The translations under genes and the position numbers were made by a program. From assembly GCA_947652115.1 (NCBI GenBank), contig OX393565.1:13154299-13218298 (forward strand): a stretch of 64,000 nucleotides of DNA, in the 5' to 3' direction. The stretch is from Blastomussa wellsi. Lineage: Eukaryota; Cnidaria; Anthozoa; Scleractinia; Plerogyridae. A model generated the notes under the pieces. The model saw only the letters and a program-made list of their open reading frames with translations. It was not told the DNA's origin and did no database searches. This document shows, one piece after another, positions 9,505 to 18,091 of this stretch; within the stretch, counting starts at the first letter, position 1; every line of letters begins with the position of its first letter.

Positions 9505-10808
9505 TTAACGAAATGACAAGAATGCCAAACCCGCAACTGCAACCGCGCCAACAGCGACAGCTATTTTGTTCACGTCATGTCTCTGGCTTTCGGAGCCAGC
9601 CGTTGGCGTTGGTTCAGATTCCGTTTGCTCCTCTGCAGCTGTTTGGGAGACAGGCGCTGGCTCTTTTTTTGCCATTGCTGCTTTGTGTATCGGATTCGAA
9701 GGGTGACTGTTTGGCGGGTTTATTTTCGATTTCCCGCCATCCATCAGCCGAAGCGCTGCTTTTTTTGTGCTTTTGTTTGCCCCGTTGTTGACCCCCAGCT
9801 TCATGCCCGGTATCGCTTGTTTCAACCGGTTGTTGTAGCCAACCGTGCTTTCTGTGTTTAAAATCATCCGCGCGGGCATCAGCCAGGCCCCCGGGCAAAC
9901 AGCAAGGTTCAACCATACCTTTGCCTCATCCACCGCCAGTTGGTACCGCTTCACGCTTATTGCCAGGTCAGGCTGCCTTATAGTGTCTTCCACCAAGACG
10001 AGGAACTCACTTTGCGCCTTCTTTGCGCACCCCCCATCGCCCAGGATGCTGCTCCGGACATTGACTTGCGCGCCCAAGACACAGTAAACGAACGCCTCTA
10101 TCGACTGGTTTATTTGCGACAAACCCGCCTTGGTCAAACCTGCCGAGGTTTTGGGCGCGAACCAATTGAATTGCTCTTCAGCGGCGTCGTTTCTTATAAA
10201 ACATACTGAAATTCCCTTTTCTGACGCCTTTGGGTCCTCGTCGTCGAATTTTGCTTTTGCCGATGGATAGGGCACGTCCAGTATGAAAAGGTCGCGGCAA
10301 TAAATGTAAACGCTCCCCAGCCCGTGTTTTGCCCCCCTCGTGAAGGGGAAATCGGTTGACGGGGGAACGCCGAACTCTGCGCATGATCTTTTGTAAGACG
10401 CCACGTCATGGTTGTTGGTCTGACTGAATGTTGGATGCCTCCGAGCTGATACAGGATGCGCCGAACCGTGAAGTACACGTGGAAGATGTAGAAAGCCCGC
10501 ACCTGCGGCGGCAGATTCAGCGTTGTGTGCTCTTTGTCAAATACTTCTCGAGATATTCCGCAACCTGTCGTCGCACACCACACTGCAAAGTTCAGCTGCT
10601 GTTCCCAGAAAGATAGATTTGGCCCCGCTTGCCATTTTTTTGCGGGCATTGACGTTTCGAACTTCGGTTGTTCCTGTTGGAATACCTCTCTGAACTTTGT
10701 TGTAAAATACTGGTCAGGGGCGACATAAATGTTGATTGCTTTGTTGAATATTTCTTCAAACTTGGCGCCGCGTCTTCCAGTGGAACTGCTGGAACCGGCA
10801 GCGAACAT
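9505..10808 (-). pseudogene. Large virion-type protein with C-terminal anchor, copy A (5' truncated)
   Basis: Two overlapping frames make one gene: 10808 to about 10400, then 10404 to 9505. Conserved phrases include YVAPDQYFTTKFREVF, GPNLSFWEQQLNFAVW and AGLTKAGLSQINQSIEAF. The C-terminal 30 residues form a hydrophobic helix (IAVAVGAVAVAGLAFL). The N-terminal region present in copy B (to 40947) was removed by a deletion, which joins this gene directly to the next plus-strand gene at about 10808-10831. The stop at 9505 abuts the convergent gene ending at 9504. Length, anchor and neighbours suggest a structural protein; no known domain. Confidence 0.6.
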
Positions 10809-10830
10809 GTTTCTGTGCTGGGCGATAACA

Positions 10831-11292
10831 GCTCGAAAAGTGATTCACTATTCCGTGGTCTCTCTTGGCGTTGCAAGTGCCGCCCTGCCTTCCGGGGCCG
10901 TTGCATCTTCACTCACTGGTGTCGGAATTGTGGTCGGAGCGCCTGTTGCTGGAATAGCCGCCCTTTCAGGGTTTGCTTCCACAGGCCTGTCTGTTGTTAA
11001 CAAGAAGCTGGAAAGGAAAGTTAAAAAGCACACGAAAATTCAAGCTCTGGCCCTTGCAAAGTATGACTCAATAAAAAGCTCCGTTTCTCAAGCTCTTGAC
11101 GATAACAATGTTTCCGACACAGAATTCAAACAAATAACTCGTGAAACGCAGAAATATCGTGAACTCAAAGAGAGACTGCGGGAAAACTTCACGGAAAAAC
11201 AGACTGATTTACGCCAGCCGGATCTTGAAAAGATAAAAAAACAGGTTCGGCAAGAGTTTGGAAAAAACTGGCGGCGTCCAGCACAAATTTGA
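10831..11292 (+). pseudogene. Membrane/coiled-coil protein, copy A (5' truncated)
   Basis: The open frame carries a hydrophobic Ala/Gly/Val-rich region (about 10845-10995, VVSLGVASAALPSG) and then a basic helical region ending in EFGKNWRRPAQI. Copy B (41688-42301) shows the missing N-terminus, with the phrase PSAPPIYPELPLE. The 5' end was deleted together with the minor-capsid gene, so the first codons of the present frame (from 10729) are antisense remains of the neighbouring gene. Function unknown; probably a membrane-associated virion protein. Confidence 0.6.
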
Positions 11293-11418
11293 ACTAAACT
11301 TTGAGACAAAAAACACAAAATTCTCTCTGAGTGTTATAAAAAATTGATAACGCGTTGTCACGCGTGACCGGCGTAAAGTGAAAAATATTGCAAGATTTGT
11401 CTTCGAAGGATGATAGTC

Positions 11419-11568
11419 TTAGTCTTTTGGGTTAATCGAAGCTCGTTTCTGTGCCTCTTCAATAGCCTGAACACACTCGTATGTTATTCTTCTAACATCA
11501 TTCAGCAGGGGCGACGAAGAAAGTTCATCTATTGCGTATGCGATGATATGAATTAACAACAAAAACAT
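11419..11568 (-). CDS. Possible 49-residue hydrophobic-leader ORF
   Basis: A short frame from ATG 11568 to the stop at 11419. It has a hydrophobic N-terminus (MFLLLIHIIAYAID) like a signal or anchor, followed by a charged helix (TYECVQAIEEAQKR). It lies in an otherwise gene-free part of copy A, between two convergent or outward-facing gene groups. No homologue is recognised and copy B lacks the region, so there is no comparative support. Confidence 0.25.
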   Translation of the reverse strand: MFLLLIHIIAYAIDELSSSPLLNDVRRITYECVQAIEEAQKRASINPKD

Positions 11569-12030
11569 GACGCTCTCTCTTATACTCTATAACTTTCGAC
11601 CTTTAAAATATTGCATAATCATATCTTTCCTTGGCAACCATAATCACCCTGAGGTCATAACAATATTTTAATAAACCCTTGGCAACCATTATCACGTTGT
11701 TTTACATTTCTGCGTGCTGAAATTTTGTCTTTTCAGCACTCTGAAATGTGAAACTATTGTTTTACACGTGGAAAACAATTGTTCTTCAGAGTTGGGCGCG
11801 TGATATTAATCAATCATGCGTGCTGGGCAATAAACAATTCAGTGTTGTCATGTCTTTCTGTCAAAATAAACCCACGCTTTGATTTCGTCACAAAGTCTAA
11901 TAACCCCTGCTGCTATTCATCCGTGACCTTTGGTCGAATAACAGAATAATTATAAAAGCTTCCCTCGCCATTTTATAAAGTTGCTTTAAAACACCGCTCT
12001 TCAAAGAATTCAAAAGAAAATGTTCTCCTG
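11569..12030. other. Gene-free AT-rich stretch in Polinton A
   Basis: No supported gene. AT-rich, with two near copies of the phrase CCTTGGCAACCAT (about 11630 and 11680) and scattered short inverted repeats. It may hold promoter or termination signals for the flanking genes; nothing specific is visible. Confidence 0.4.
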
Positions 12031-12662
12031 TCACACGTATTTTATAAAGATTTCGCAGTCTTCGTCTTGAGGCCAGTGAAATGATTCAAGGTAGTGTTTT
12101 TCTCCATTTTCAAAACATGCGGCACATAAACCAGTTTTTCCGCAAACATTACATTTGCTGCAAGAGATTATTTTTGTAACTCGCCCAAGTTTTTCGCAAA
12201 ACGGTGCCTCATCCCACTTTTTTCCCGGCGCGCAAGTTCTTTTATTTCCTGTTCAGACATTTCGTCTACAACATACTCCTTGCATAATATTTCAATTTCC
12301 GCCGCTAGTTCTTGTTCAGACATTTCGTCTACAACATACTTCTTGCATAATATTTCAATTTCCGCCGCTAGTTCTTGTTCAGGCATTTCGTCTACAACAT
12401 ACTCCTTGCATAATATTTCAATTTCCGCCGCTAGTTCCTGTTCAGACATTTCGTCTACAACATACTACTTGCATAATATTTCAATTTCCGCCGCTAGTTC
12501 TTGTTCAGGCATTTCGTCTACAACATACTTCTTGCATAATATTTCAATTTCCGCCGCTAGTTCTTGTTCTAATTCTGCATCGTTGCTGGTCATGCTGATC
12601 ATAATGTTTGTGTCTCTTTTATAACAAGTATGCAAATCTCTAACTGCTTGCTCTTTTGTCAA
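12031..12662 (-). pseudogene. Tandem-repeat protein with C-terminal zinc cluster, copy A
   Basis: The minus-strand frame starts at 12662 (MTKEQAVRDLHTCYKR). It enters a block of 21-residue repeats with the core EQELAAEIEILCKKYVVDEM, helical and acidic. One repeat carries a stop at about 12467. After the repeats a frame change near 12230 leads to a second open segment ending at 12031. That segment contains CSKCNVCGKTGLCAACFENG, a clear Cys-rich zinc-binding pattern, and an acidic aromatic tail. The two segments together read as one gene with a helical repeat stalk and a zinc cluster. Copy B has lost it. Function unknown. Confidence 0.5.
12254..12568 (-). repeat. 63-bp tandem repeat array (5 units) inside a coding region
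   Basis: Units start near 12254, 12317, 12380, 12443 and 12506, exactly 63 bases apart and almost identical. The period is a multiple of three, so copy-number changes keep the reading frame. Each unit encodes 21 residues with a Cys-Lys pair and alternating Ser/Pro at one position. Confidence 0.9.
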
Positions 12663-12674
12663 GTATGCAAAGCT

Positions 12675-12988
12675 CTAACTGGTTGACATCAGCTCATGCA
12701 AAACACGTTCAAAATTTTTCTTTACTTGTTGACACAGCTCGTGCAAAACACGTTCAAAATTTTTCTTCGCCTTTTCTTGTTTGCGAAGAAGCCGCCGTTT
12801 AAGGTTGTTCCCGCCGCAAGCATAACATAATCGGTAATCGCTCAAAACTCCAGCGCCGTAGCTGCGGCATGGTGCCGGCTTTTGCATTCCCTTTTTTATT
12901 TGGAAGTTATGCTGCGAGCAATATTCTCCGACACACCGTTTGCCGCAGTTCGTACCAACCACACGCAGTTGTTTTCTCCGTGTACCAT
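12675..12988 (-). pseudogene. TIR-embedded zinc-cluster gene, copy A right end
   Basis: Orthologue of the genes in both TIRs of copy B. The likely start is ATG 12988 (MVHGENNC). Cys/His positions are visible in CGKRCVGEYCSQHN and LCYACGGN, separated by a basic stretch, suggesting a small zinc-binding protein. Relative to copy B the frame is shifted near 12930 and one Cys of the middle cluster is changed to Tyr (PCRSYG). The C-terminal KKNFERVLHEL segment is tandemly duplicated (about 12690-12765). Function unknown; its place in the TIR means an intact element would carry two copies. Confidence 0.55.
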
Positions 12989-13055
12989 TGTATAACAAGG
13001 CGCCGCCACTTCTGTCTAATTGTGCGAACCTGCCAGGGGTTGTCCTTCTTCGACA

Positions 13056-13229
13056 AGTAGTATATCCTGAGGAAAACAAATACACACCTGATCATCACCG
13101 TTTTATTTTCCTGTTTTAACCCCCCCCCCCCTTTGCTCACTTCGTACACCAGGGGGGGGGGGGGGTTTAAAACAGGAAAATAAAACAGTGGTGATCAGGT
13201 GTTATTTGTTTTCCTCTGGATATACTACT
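13056..13229. repeat. Terminal palindrome at right end of Polinton A
   Basis: A 174-bp imperfect palindrome. It begins AGTAGTATATCC and ends GGATATACTACT. The arms contain GAGGAAAACAAAT and its complement, then a 12-C run opposite a 14-G run around a loop of about 20 bases (CTTTGCTCACTTCGTACACC). It could fold into one long hairpin. The outermost base is taken as 13229. Copy B ends in palindromes of similar length but different arm sequence. Confidence 0.85.
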
Positions 13230-13938
13230 ATCCCGGTTGCCCTTTCATATGGAAATAAAGAACGTGCATTCAAACACATGTTCATATGAGTGGTTTCGGT
13301 TTGACAGAGATTCAAATGCAACTCGGCAGTGGTCTAGTTGGTGCATCAAATAACTGGATAAAATTAATACTAATAGACATTATATAAGAGGATTGTATAG
13401 GAGAGAGTGATTTCATTAATAATTATATAGCTACATCAAAACCATTATTGTCAACAGATGCATTTTTTATTAATTTTTGCCGACAGTTTTTGCTCAAACT
13501 GTCCAATTTAAGAACAATCTGGATACCTTCCATTAACCAAGCAATTGTCAAGAAAAACTAGTTTGGAGGGCGAAACATTTGCCATGTTCATATATTTTTG
13601 GATGCTATATAATTAATAGGTAACAGGACTACATGCTTGTCCCATTTGGAAATAATTGGATTCAAAAAAATTCCGAGGACTGCAAAATTGGATGAGGCCG
13701 TACAGAATGTAGTCCTATTACATATACAAATCTTAATGTTTCTCGGTTAACTATTTGAACGTTTGGAGGTCGATATTACGTGTTTTGTAAATAATAACCC
13801 TTAGTTACGCGTGATGAAAATAACTATCCCAAACGTAAATAAATGAACAAACAAGTAAAATAAAACCTTCGATCAGCTAAGCATCCAAGGAAGTTATGAA
13901 AATGGTTGTAATGTCATTTTTTGCAGGTTCCACAAGCC
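13230..13938. other. Flanking AT-rich DNA, no gene seen
   Basis: Unique-looking AT-rich sequence right of Polinton A. No open frame of interest. The bases immediately after the element end (ATCCC) would be the target duplication, but the left end is outside the window. Confidence 0.4.
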
Positions 13939-15108
13939 ATGTCGGGAAACAAAGAGTACGTTTTCAATCCTACTGGCTGGGTTCTGGATGAGGCTGGAGC
14001 TGAATAGAACGCCATTAAGATCATATTTGGAGAAGCAGCGGTCTCACGAGTTGTCTCGTGTGAATTCCACTTCAAGCAGTCGGTGAATCGTAAAATTGAA
14101 CGGAGCCAGCAGGACCCACTTCGAGCAGTTGGCCGCCGCGCTTCTGGAAGCCAACACGGTTTCAGTTTTTGAAAAAAAGAGGGCTGATTTGAATAGATTT
14201 ATCACGGAAAAACCAGGGGACAGAAAATTTCTCTCTTCTTGGGTGCAGTGGTGGGAGAATAGGAAAACGCACGTCTTCCGAAAAAAAAAAAGCGCCAATG
14301 CCCCACTCATGAACATGGCTGAAACTGGTCATTCTAAGTGGGTTAAGTCAGGCGCTATACAACTGACCCTGGTGGATGCAGCTCGTCATGATGTTGGAGA
14401 AAACGCGCGCCTGGAAAAGACCGTAAAACGCATCCTACGGTGAAAGGTCCAAGCACCAAAGAGATCCATAAACGGCTCCGAGAAGGTCAATTACAAAGAG
14501 TACGAGCCTACGGTAGAGAAATATTGACAGAAGATTCGGAAGGAGACCCTTACTCTCCAGCCGATCCCGAATCGTCTCACGCCCCACGAAACGAGGGAAG
14601 AAAAGGAAAAATGCGAAGTCATCCAAGGAGCAATTTAGCAAGCAGCTTACAAAATTTCTGGAAGGTACTAAAAGGGAGGCAAGTGAAATGCATCTTGATG
14701 GTATGGTTGAGATCGCAACGGAGCATAGAAAGTTCATTGTTAAGCACGGAAAAAAAGCGGTACGATGTTGACATTTGCCACACCCCTTCCTTTTCCTGCC
14801 CTGACCTGCGGTCTTGCTACTGTAAACACGTGCTCTGGGTGCTTTTATACGTATTGAATGTTAACGACGATGCTCCGCTTCTACAAGAGAAAAGGCTAAC
14901 AAAGGACACTTTACAAACACTCCTTTCAGGAAATTCAAATGCAACTGCTCCTTCTCGAAAATCTTCACCATCGTCTACCCATCTATCGTATCAAGCGCAA
15001 ATGTCGGCCCCGATCGTACCGCGCTCTTCTGTAGAACTGTCAATACCCATGCCATCCCAGACATTTCCATCCTCGTCAGCACAGCTCTCATCTCAGAAGC
15101 CACTTTGA
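13939..15108 (+). pseudogene. MULE-type transposase C-terminus with SWIM-like zinc finger
   Basis: Several frames on the plus strand join into one decayed gene. From about 13939 one reads MSGNKEYVFNPTGWVLDEAG, then CEFHFKQSVN. Next is the 115-residue open frame 14096-14443 (QWWENRK, AETGHSKWVK). The frame 14440-15108 follows, containing a SWIM-like pattern: FSCPD, a short gap, then CYCKHVLWVLLYVL (about 14790-14860). The order of a DDE-adjacent CEFHFK segment and a SWIM finger is typical of MULE transposases and domesticated relatives. Stops occur at about 14008 and 14442. No exon structure is evident. It is probably a dead MULE or a broken host gene derived from one. Confidence 0.5.
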
Positions 15109-15324
15109 TACAATCAGGGAACACTTCGCCTCTCTGTTCCTTGCAGTTGTCTGTACAGTCCTTGCCTTCGATCTCGCAGCCTTCAACCACAACCTCTTTC
15201 CAGCTGTTAGTGAACACATCTTCTCAGCTGTTACTACTCACGTCTTCCCAGTCGATACTGACTACGTCTTCCCAGTCAATAGCAGCCACGTGTTCTCAGT
15301 CGTGGCCGCAAACGAGGATTCCTG

Positions 15325-15400
15325 TTTTATGAGTCAATGAGTCATGCGTCATAAGTCAATGAGCCATGAGTCAATTTATGAGTCAGGTCAGCGGTTTTGT
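15325..15400. repeat. Cluster of TGAGTCA-like motifs
   Basis: Within about 70 bases there are several TGAGTCA or close variants (ATGAGTCA, AAGTCAATGAG, ATGAGTCAG). Two more lie nearby (about 15461, GACTCATG). TGAGTCA is the consensus AP-1 (bZIP) site, but a simple degenerate repeat explains the cluster equally well. Confidence 0.6.
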
Positions 15401-15694
15401 TTGAATTTACTCATGTTTACCGGGTTTTGCGATGTCTGCCATTTTGAAAACCGCTTATTGACTCATGTTTACCGAAAACACGCCGCAAACAGTATCTCAG
15501 TCGTCACCGATCACATAGTTTTCGCCTGTCTTGCACACGCCGCCGCAGTCCTTGATGTCCATGAAGCCGTCGTCGTTTATGCAACAGCCACCACTGCCTC
15601 AAACAGTGCCCGACCCTATAAGTCTTCAACGTCCATGTACGAATCCAGGGTCTTAGATAACTAACACTGCTGATGCTGCCATGCTAGTGTATCA

Positions 15695-15982
15695 GTGTGT
15701 TATGGCTGTCAACAACCTCTTAAAGTTTATGGCCAAACTCCCCCTCCGCCGTTCGACCTTCGTGCTGCTAGGGTTCTTACTGGTGCCAATTATGATATTC
15801 GTTCCGCTGACATAATCCAGACCCTCTCTTGGAAGACACTTCATGCGAGGCGGCTTCGTGCCAAATCAACGTTGATGTATAAAATACTAAATGACGACAC
15901 GGCGCCCAACCTTAGGAACTCCTTTGTTAGAAAGAATGTTGATCAGACTGATTACCATCTCAGGAATAGTGCTACAGATCTG
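15695..15982 (+). pseudogene. LINE reverse-transcriptase C-terminal fragment, part 1
   Basis: The translated frame (CYGCQQPLKVYGQ, KTLHARRLRAKSTLMYKIL, HLRNSATDL) matches the end of LINE ORF2 proteins in which short basic motifs follow the reverse transcriptase. The frame is cut at 15982 by a MULE-like insertion and resumes at 17465 with SKPKREFLK and ARLWNQLPNEAK. The bases ACAGATCTG occur on both sides of the insertion. A dead element fragment. Confidence 0.55.
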
Positions 15983-17464
15983 GAATTTCCCTAACGGTCG
16001 CGGGTCACAGGTTTCAAGTCGCGTGTTGCGGGCTTTGAAAAAAGTCGCGAGTTTTCAAAAGAATGCATTTATTTCTCAGTAAAATTCATTAAAAAAATTA
16101 AATATATTAAAATCCAGATTTTTAGGATTCTTCAACGTACAAGGAAAAAAAAATACTTTCATTGTGAAATGTCATGTTCTTTAGCTGAATACCTTGAAGA
16201 CTAAAATGGTCACGAGCGAGTTAAATTTGCATCAATGATTTTTTCTGGGACAATTTCTCACTTTAGATTAGTTCGAGTTATCGAGGGTAAAACTATATAG
16301 AAAATGGCCTGAAGGGAAATTAAAATTACTTCGACTTAGCGAGGAATCCAGTTATCGGGAGTCAACTGTACTCCTGAAAGAAGCATTTGCATGTTTAACC
16401 TTTTTAGCTGGGATACTCTCTACCCAAGGTCTAAGTTGCAATTGCTGTTTCGAAAAGTGTTCTGAACTCTAACTTGCTGATACAGCTTAGAGCATCGAGA
16501 AAAATGAGTTTGCGTACATTTACTGGCATTTCGGATGAATTTGATCTAACTTAAATGGTAAAGGTAAGGTAAGTCTGCAGTCGGGCCTAGTGAACCATCA
16601 GGCCGGAGCTTATCCCGGTTTCTGTAGCATGAAGCGACAGAGAGTATTTCTACTCCCCCCTGGATGGGATGCTAGTCCATCGCAGGGTTACCCCCCAGCA
16701 GTAAATTCGCCGGTACCCATTTATACACCTGGGTGAAGAGAGGCACTGTGAGAGTAAAGTGTCTTGCCCAAGAACACAACGCAGTGGCCCGGCCAGGACT
16801 CGAACCCGGACCGTCCGATCCAGAGTCCACTAACCATTAGGCCACTGCGCCTCCCACTATGAGTCCTGTGAAAATAGTCCTGATGTGTTTGCAATCGTCG
16901 TAATCACGAACTAACACGATACGTGATTTAAGAGGAGTGCAGACAGACGGTCAATAACTTTGAAGACAGTTCGAGAAAAACCCTCTGAAGTTATAATTAT
17001 ACAGTTTTCAAATTGCTATTCGTTCAGGTTTAGTAATCTGAATAGTGGTACAGCAATTTCTTATTCCTTCCTTTTTTTCAGTATCCAAAATATTATGTAA
17101 TGCATTATGTGATTCTAGTGATCACTGATGATCTCATTCAGACTGAACTACAAGGGCTCTCTGACATTCTACGCGAATGACTTCTTCATTTCCGCGCTGC
17201 ATTCACAAAAATGTCACGCAGTTTTATGTATCGCATTTAGGAACTACAGTAAATACCCGCATATAGATTTAATTTTATTTGAATGAATTTCATTTGGAAA
17301 TACCTTTATAATTATAGGAAATTAACGATGCTTAACTTTGCGAAAATTCACATTAATTTCATAACGCTAGTGCAACCTTTTGAAAACTCGCGACTTTTTT
17401 CAAAACCCGCGACTTTTTTCAAAACCCACGACACGCGACTTGAAACCCGCGACCATTAGAAATC
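15983..17464. mobile_element. MULE-like non-autonomous element with 9-bp target duplication
   Basis: TIRs rich in GTCGCGGGT and GTCGCGAGTTTT: the left starts GAATTTCCCTAACGGTCGCG and the right end is the inverse of GATTTCTAATGGTCGCGGGT. It is flanked by ACAGATCTG (15974-15982 and 17465-17473), a 9-bp duplication as made by MULE/Mutator transposases. The interior has no transposase. A tRNA-derived SINE is inserted at about 16555-16857. A second copy lies inverted at 19912-21117. Confidence 0.75.
16555..16857 (-). mobile_element. tRNA-derived SINE inside the MULE-like element
   Basis: Absent from the inverted sister copy, where the flanks join directly (about 20505-20515). On the minus strand it begins with a tRNA-like head with an A-box-like GGCGCAGTGGCCTAATGG and a B-box GGTTCGAGTCC. 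A conserved body follows (about 16590-16790) containing GATGGGATGCTAGTCCATCG when read on the plus strand. A tRNA-headed SINE with a long central domain is the natural reading. Confidence 0.75.
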
Positions 17465-17760
17465 ACAGATCTGACACTTTCTAAACCGAAGAGAGAGTTT
17501 CTAAAATAAAGTTTTATATATAGCAGCGCAAGGCTTTGGAACCAACTCCCAAATGAAGCAAAACTAACGGAATCTATATATTCATTTAATAAATGTATCA
17601 AAACGTAATTGGGTCATGTCATGCCACATGTGTTGCTCTTGTACTTAGTTTACAATATGTACTTAGTTTGTTAGAGTTGAATTTTTGTAGTTTTAGACTC
17701 ACCATATCATTAATCATGTACTTAGTTTATAATATGAACTTAGTCGGTTGAAAGCCTGAA
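17465..17760 (+). pseudogene. LINE C-terminal fragment, part 2, with 3' UTR
   Basis: Continues the coding frame interrupted at 15982 (SKPKREFLK, then one stop, then ARLWNQLPNEAKLTES). A non-coding tail from about 17589 follows, rich in TACTTAGTTTA-type phrases. The tail matches the LINE insertion in integrase A (3717-4044), so both belong to one family. Confidence 0.6.
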
Positions 17761-17847
17761 ATTTTCTTTTCAGGTCTTTGCTCCAGTAGTGTTATGGCTG
17801 CATTCGCATATCAACCGTATCTGCTTAATTGCCACTGTTGGAAGTAG

Positions 17848-17892
<45 letters not shown>

Positions 17893-17960
17893 GTATAACA
17901 ATATAATTTGGTTTTATCAACTGGGTTGATAATGTCAATTGGCCACCGTAAAGAGATTCA

Positions 17961-17996
17961 AGTGCTGACGTTTCGAGCGTTAGCCCTTCGTCGGTG
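17961..17996 (-). ncRNA. Hammerhead-ribozyme-like core of a Penelope-like element, decayed
   Basis: Read on the minus strand, this is a CCGACGA segment, a GGGC-TAAC-GCTC hairpin, then GAAACGTC. Penelope-like elements are known to carry hammerhead motifs with a CUGANGA...GAAA core in their terminal repeats. Here the conserved U of CUGA is replaced by C, so catalysis is unlikely. It lies just downstream of the Penelope reading frame on the same strand. Confidence 0.45.
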
Positions 17997-18091
17997 CGAA
18001 TCAAGGAATTGTGCGTCGTGTGTTTTTATATACAGAAAGATGGAGCTTCGCTATTGGCTGGTGCCTGGTAACGTGAAAACTTCGGAATAAA

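Larger units (their letters stand above)
1..13229 (+). mobile_element. Polinton/Maverick copy A (left end outside window)
   Basis: A large virus-like DNA transposon. It carries a type B DNA polymerase, a retroviral-type integrase, a packaging ATPase and a putative major capsid gene, which together define the Polinton/Maverick (adintovirus-like) group. The window opens inside the polymerase, so the left TIR is not visible. The right end is taken as 13229, where a terminal palindrome ends in ACTACT. Gene order matches copy B (30072-43119) throughout. Most genes carry stops, frameshifts or deletions. A LINE 3' end is inserted in the integrase, and the minor-capsid gene seen in copy B is deleted at about 10808-10831. 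The element therefore looks like a dead genomic copy. The family assignment is secure; boundaries beyond the window are unknown. Confidence 0.9.

Noticed and set aside
12254..12568. Regular repeats that might suggest a CRISPR array
   Set aside because: There are no unique spacers; the units are contiguous, 63 bp long, in a coding frame, and the genome is eukaryotic.
12155..12624. Plus-strand ORFs over the 63-bp repeats (147 and 114 codons)
   Set aside because: They are shadows of the repeat. The minus-strand frame carries the conserved zinc segment and the plausible start.
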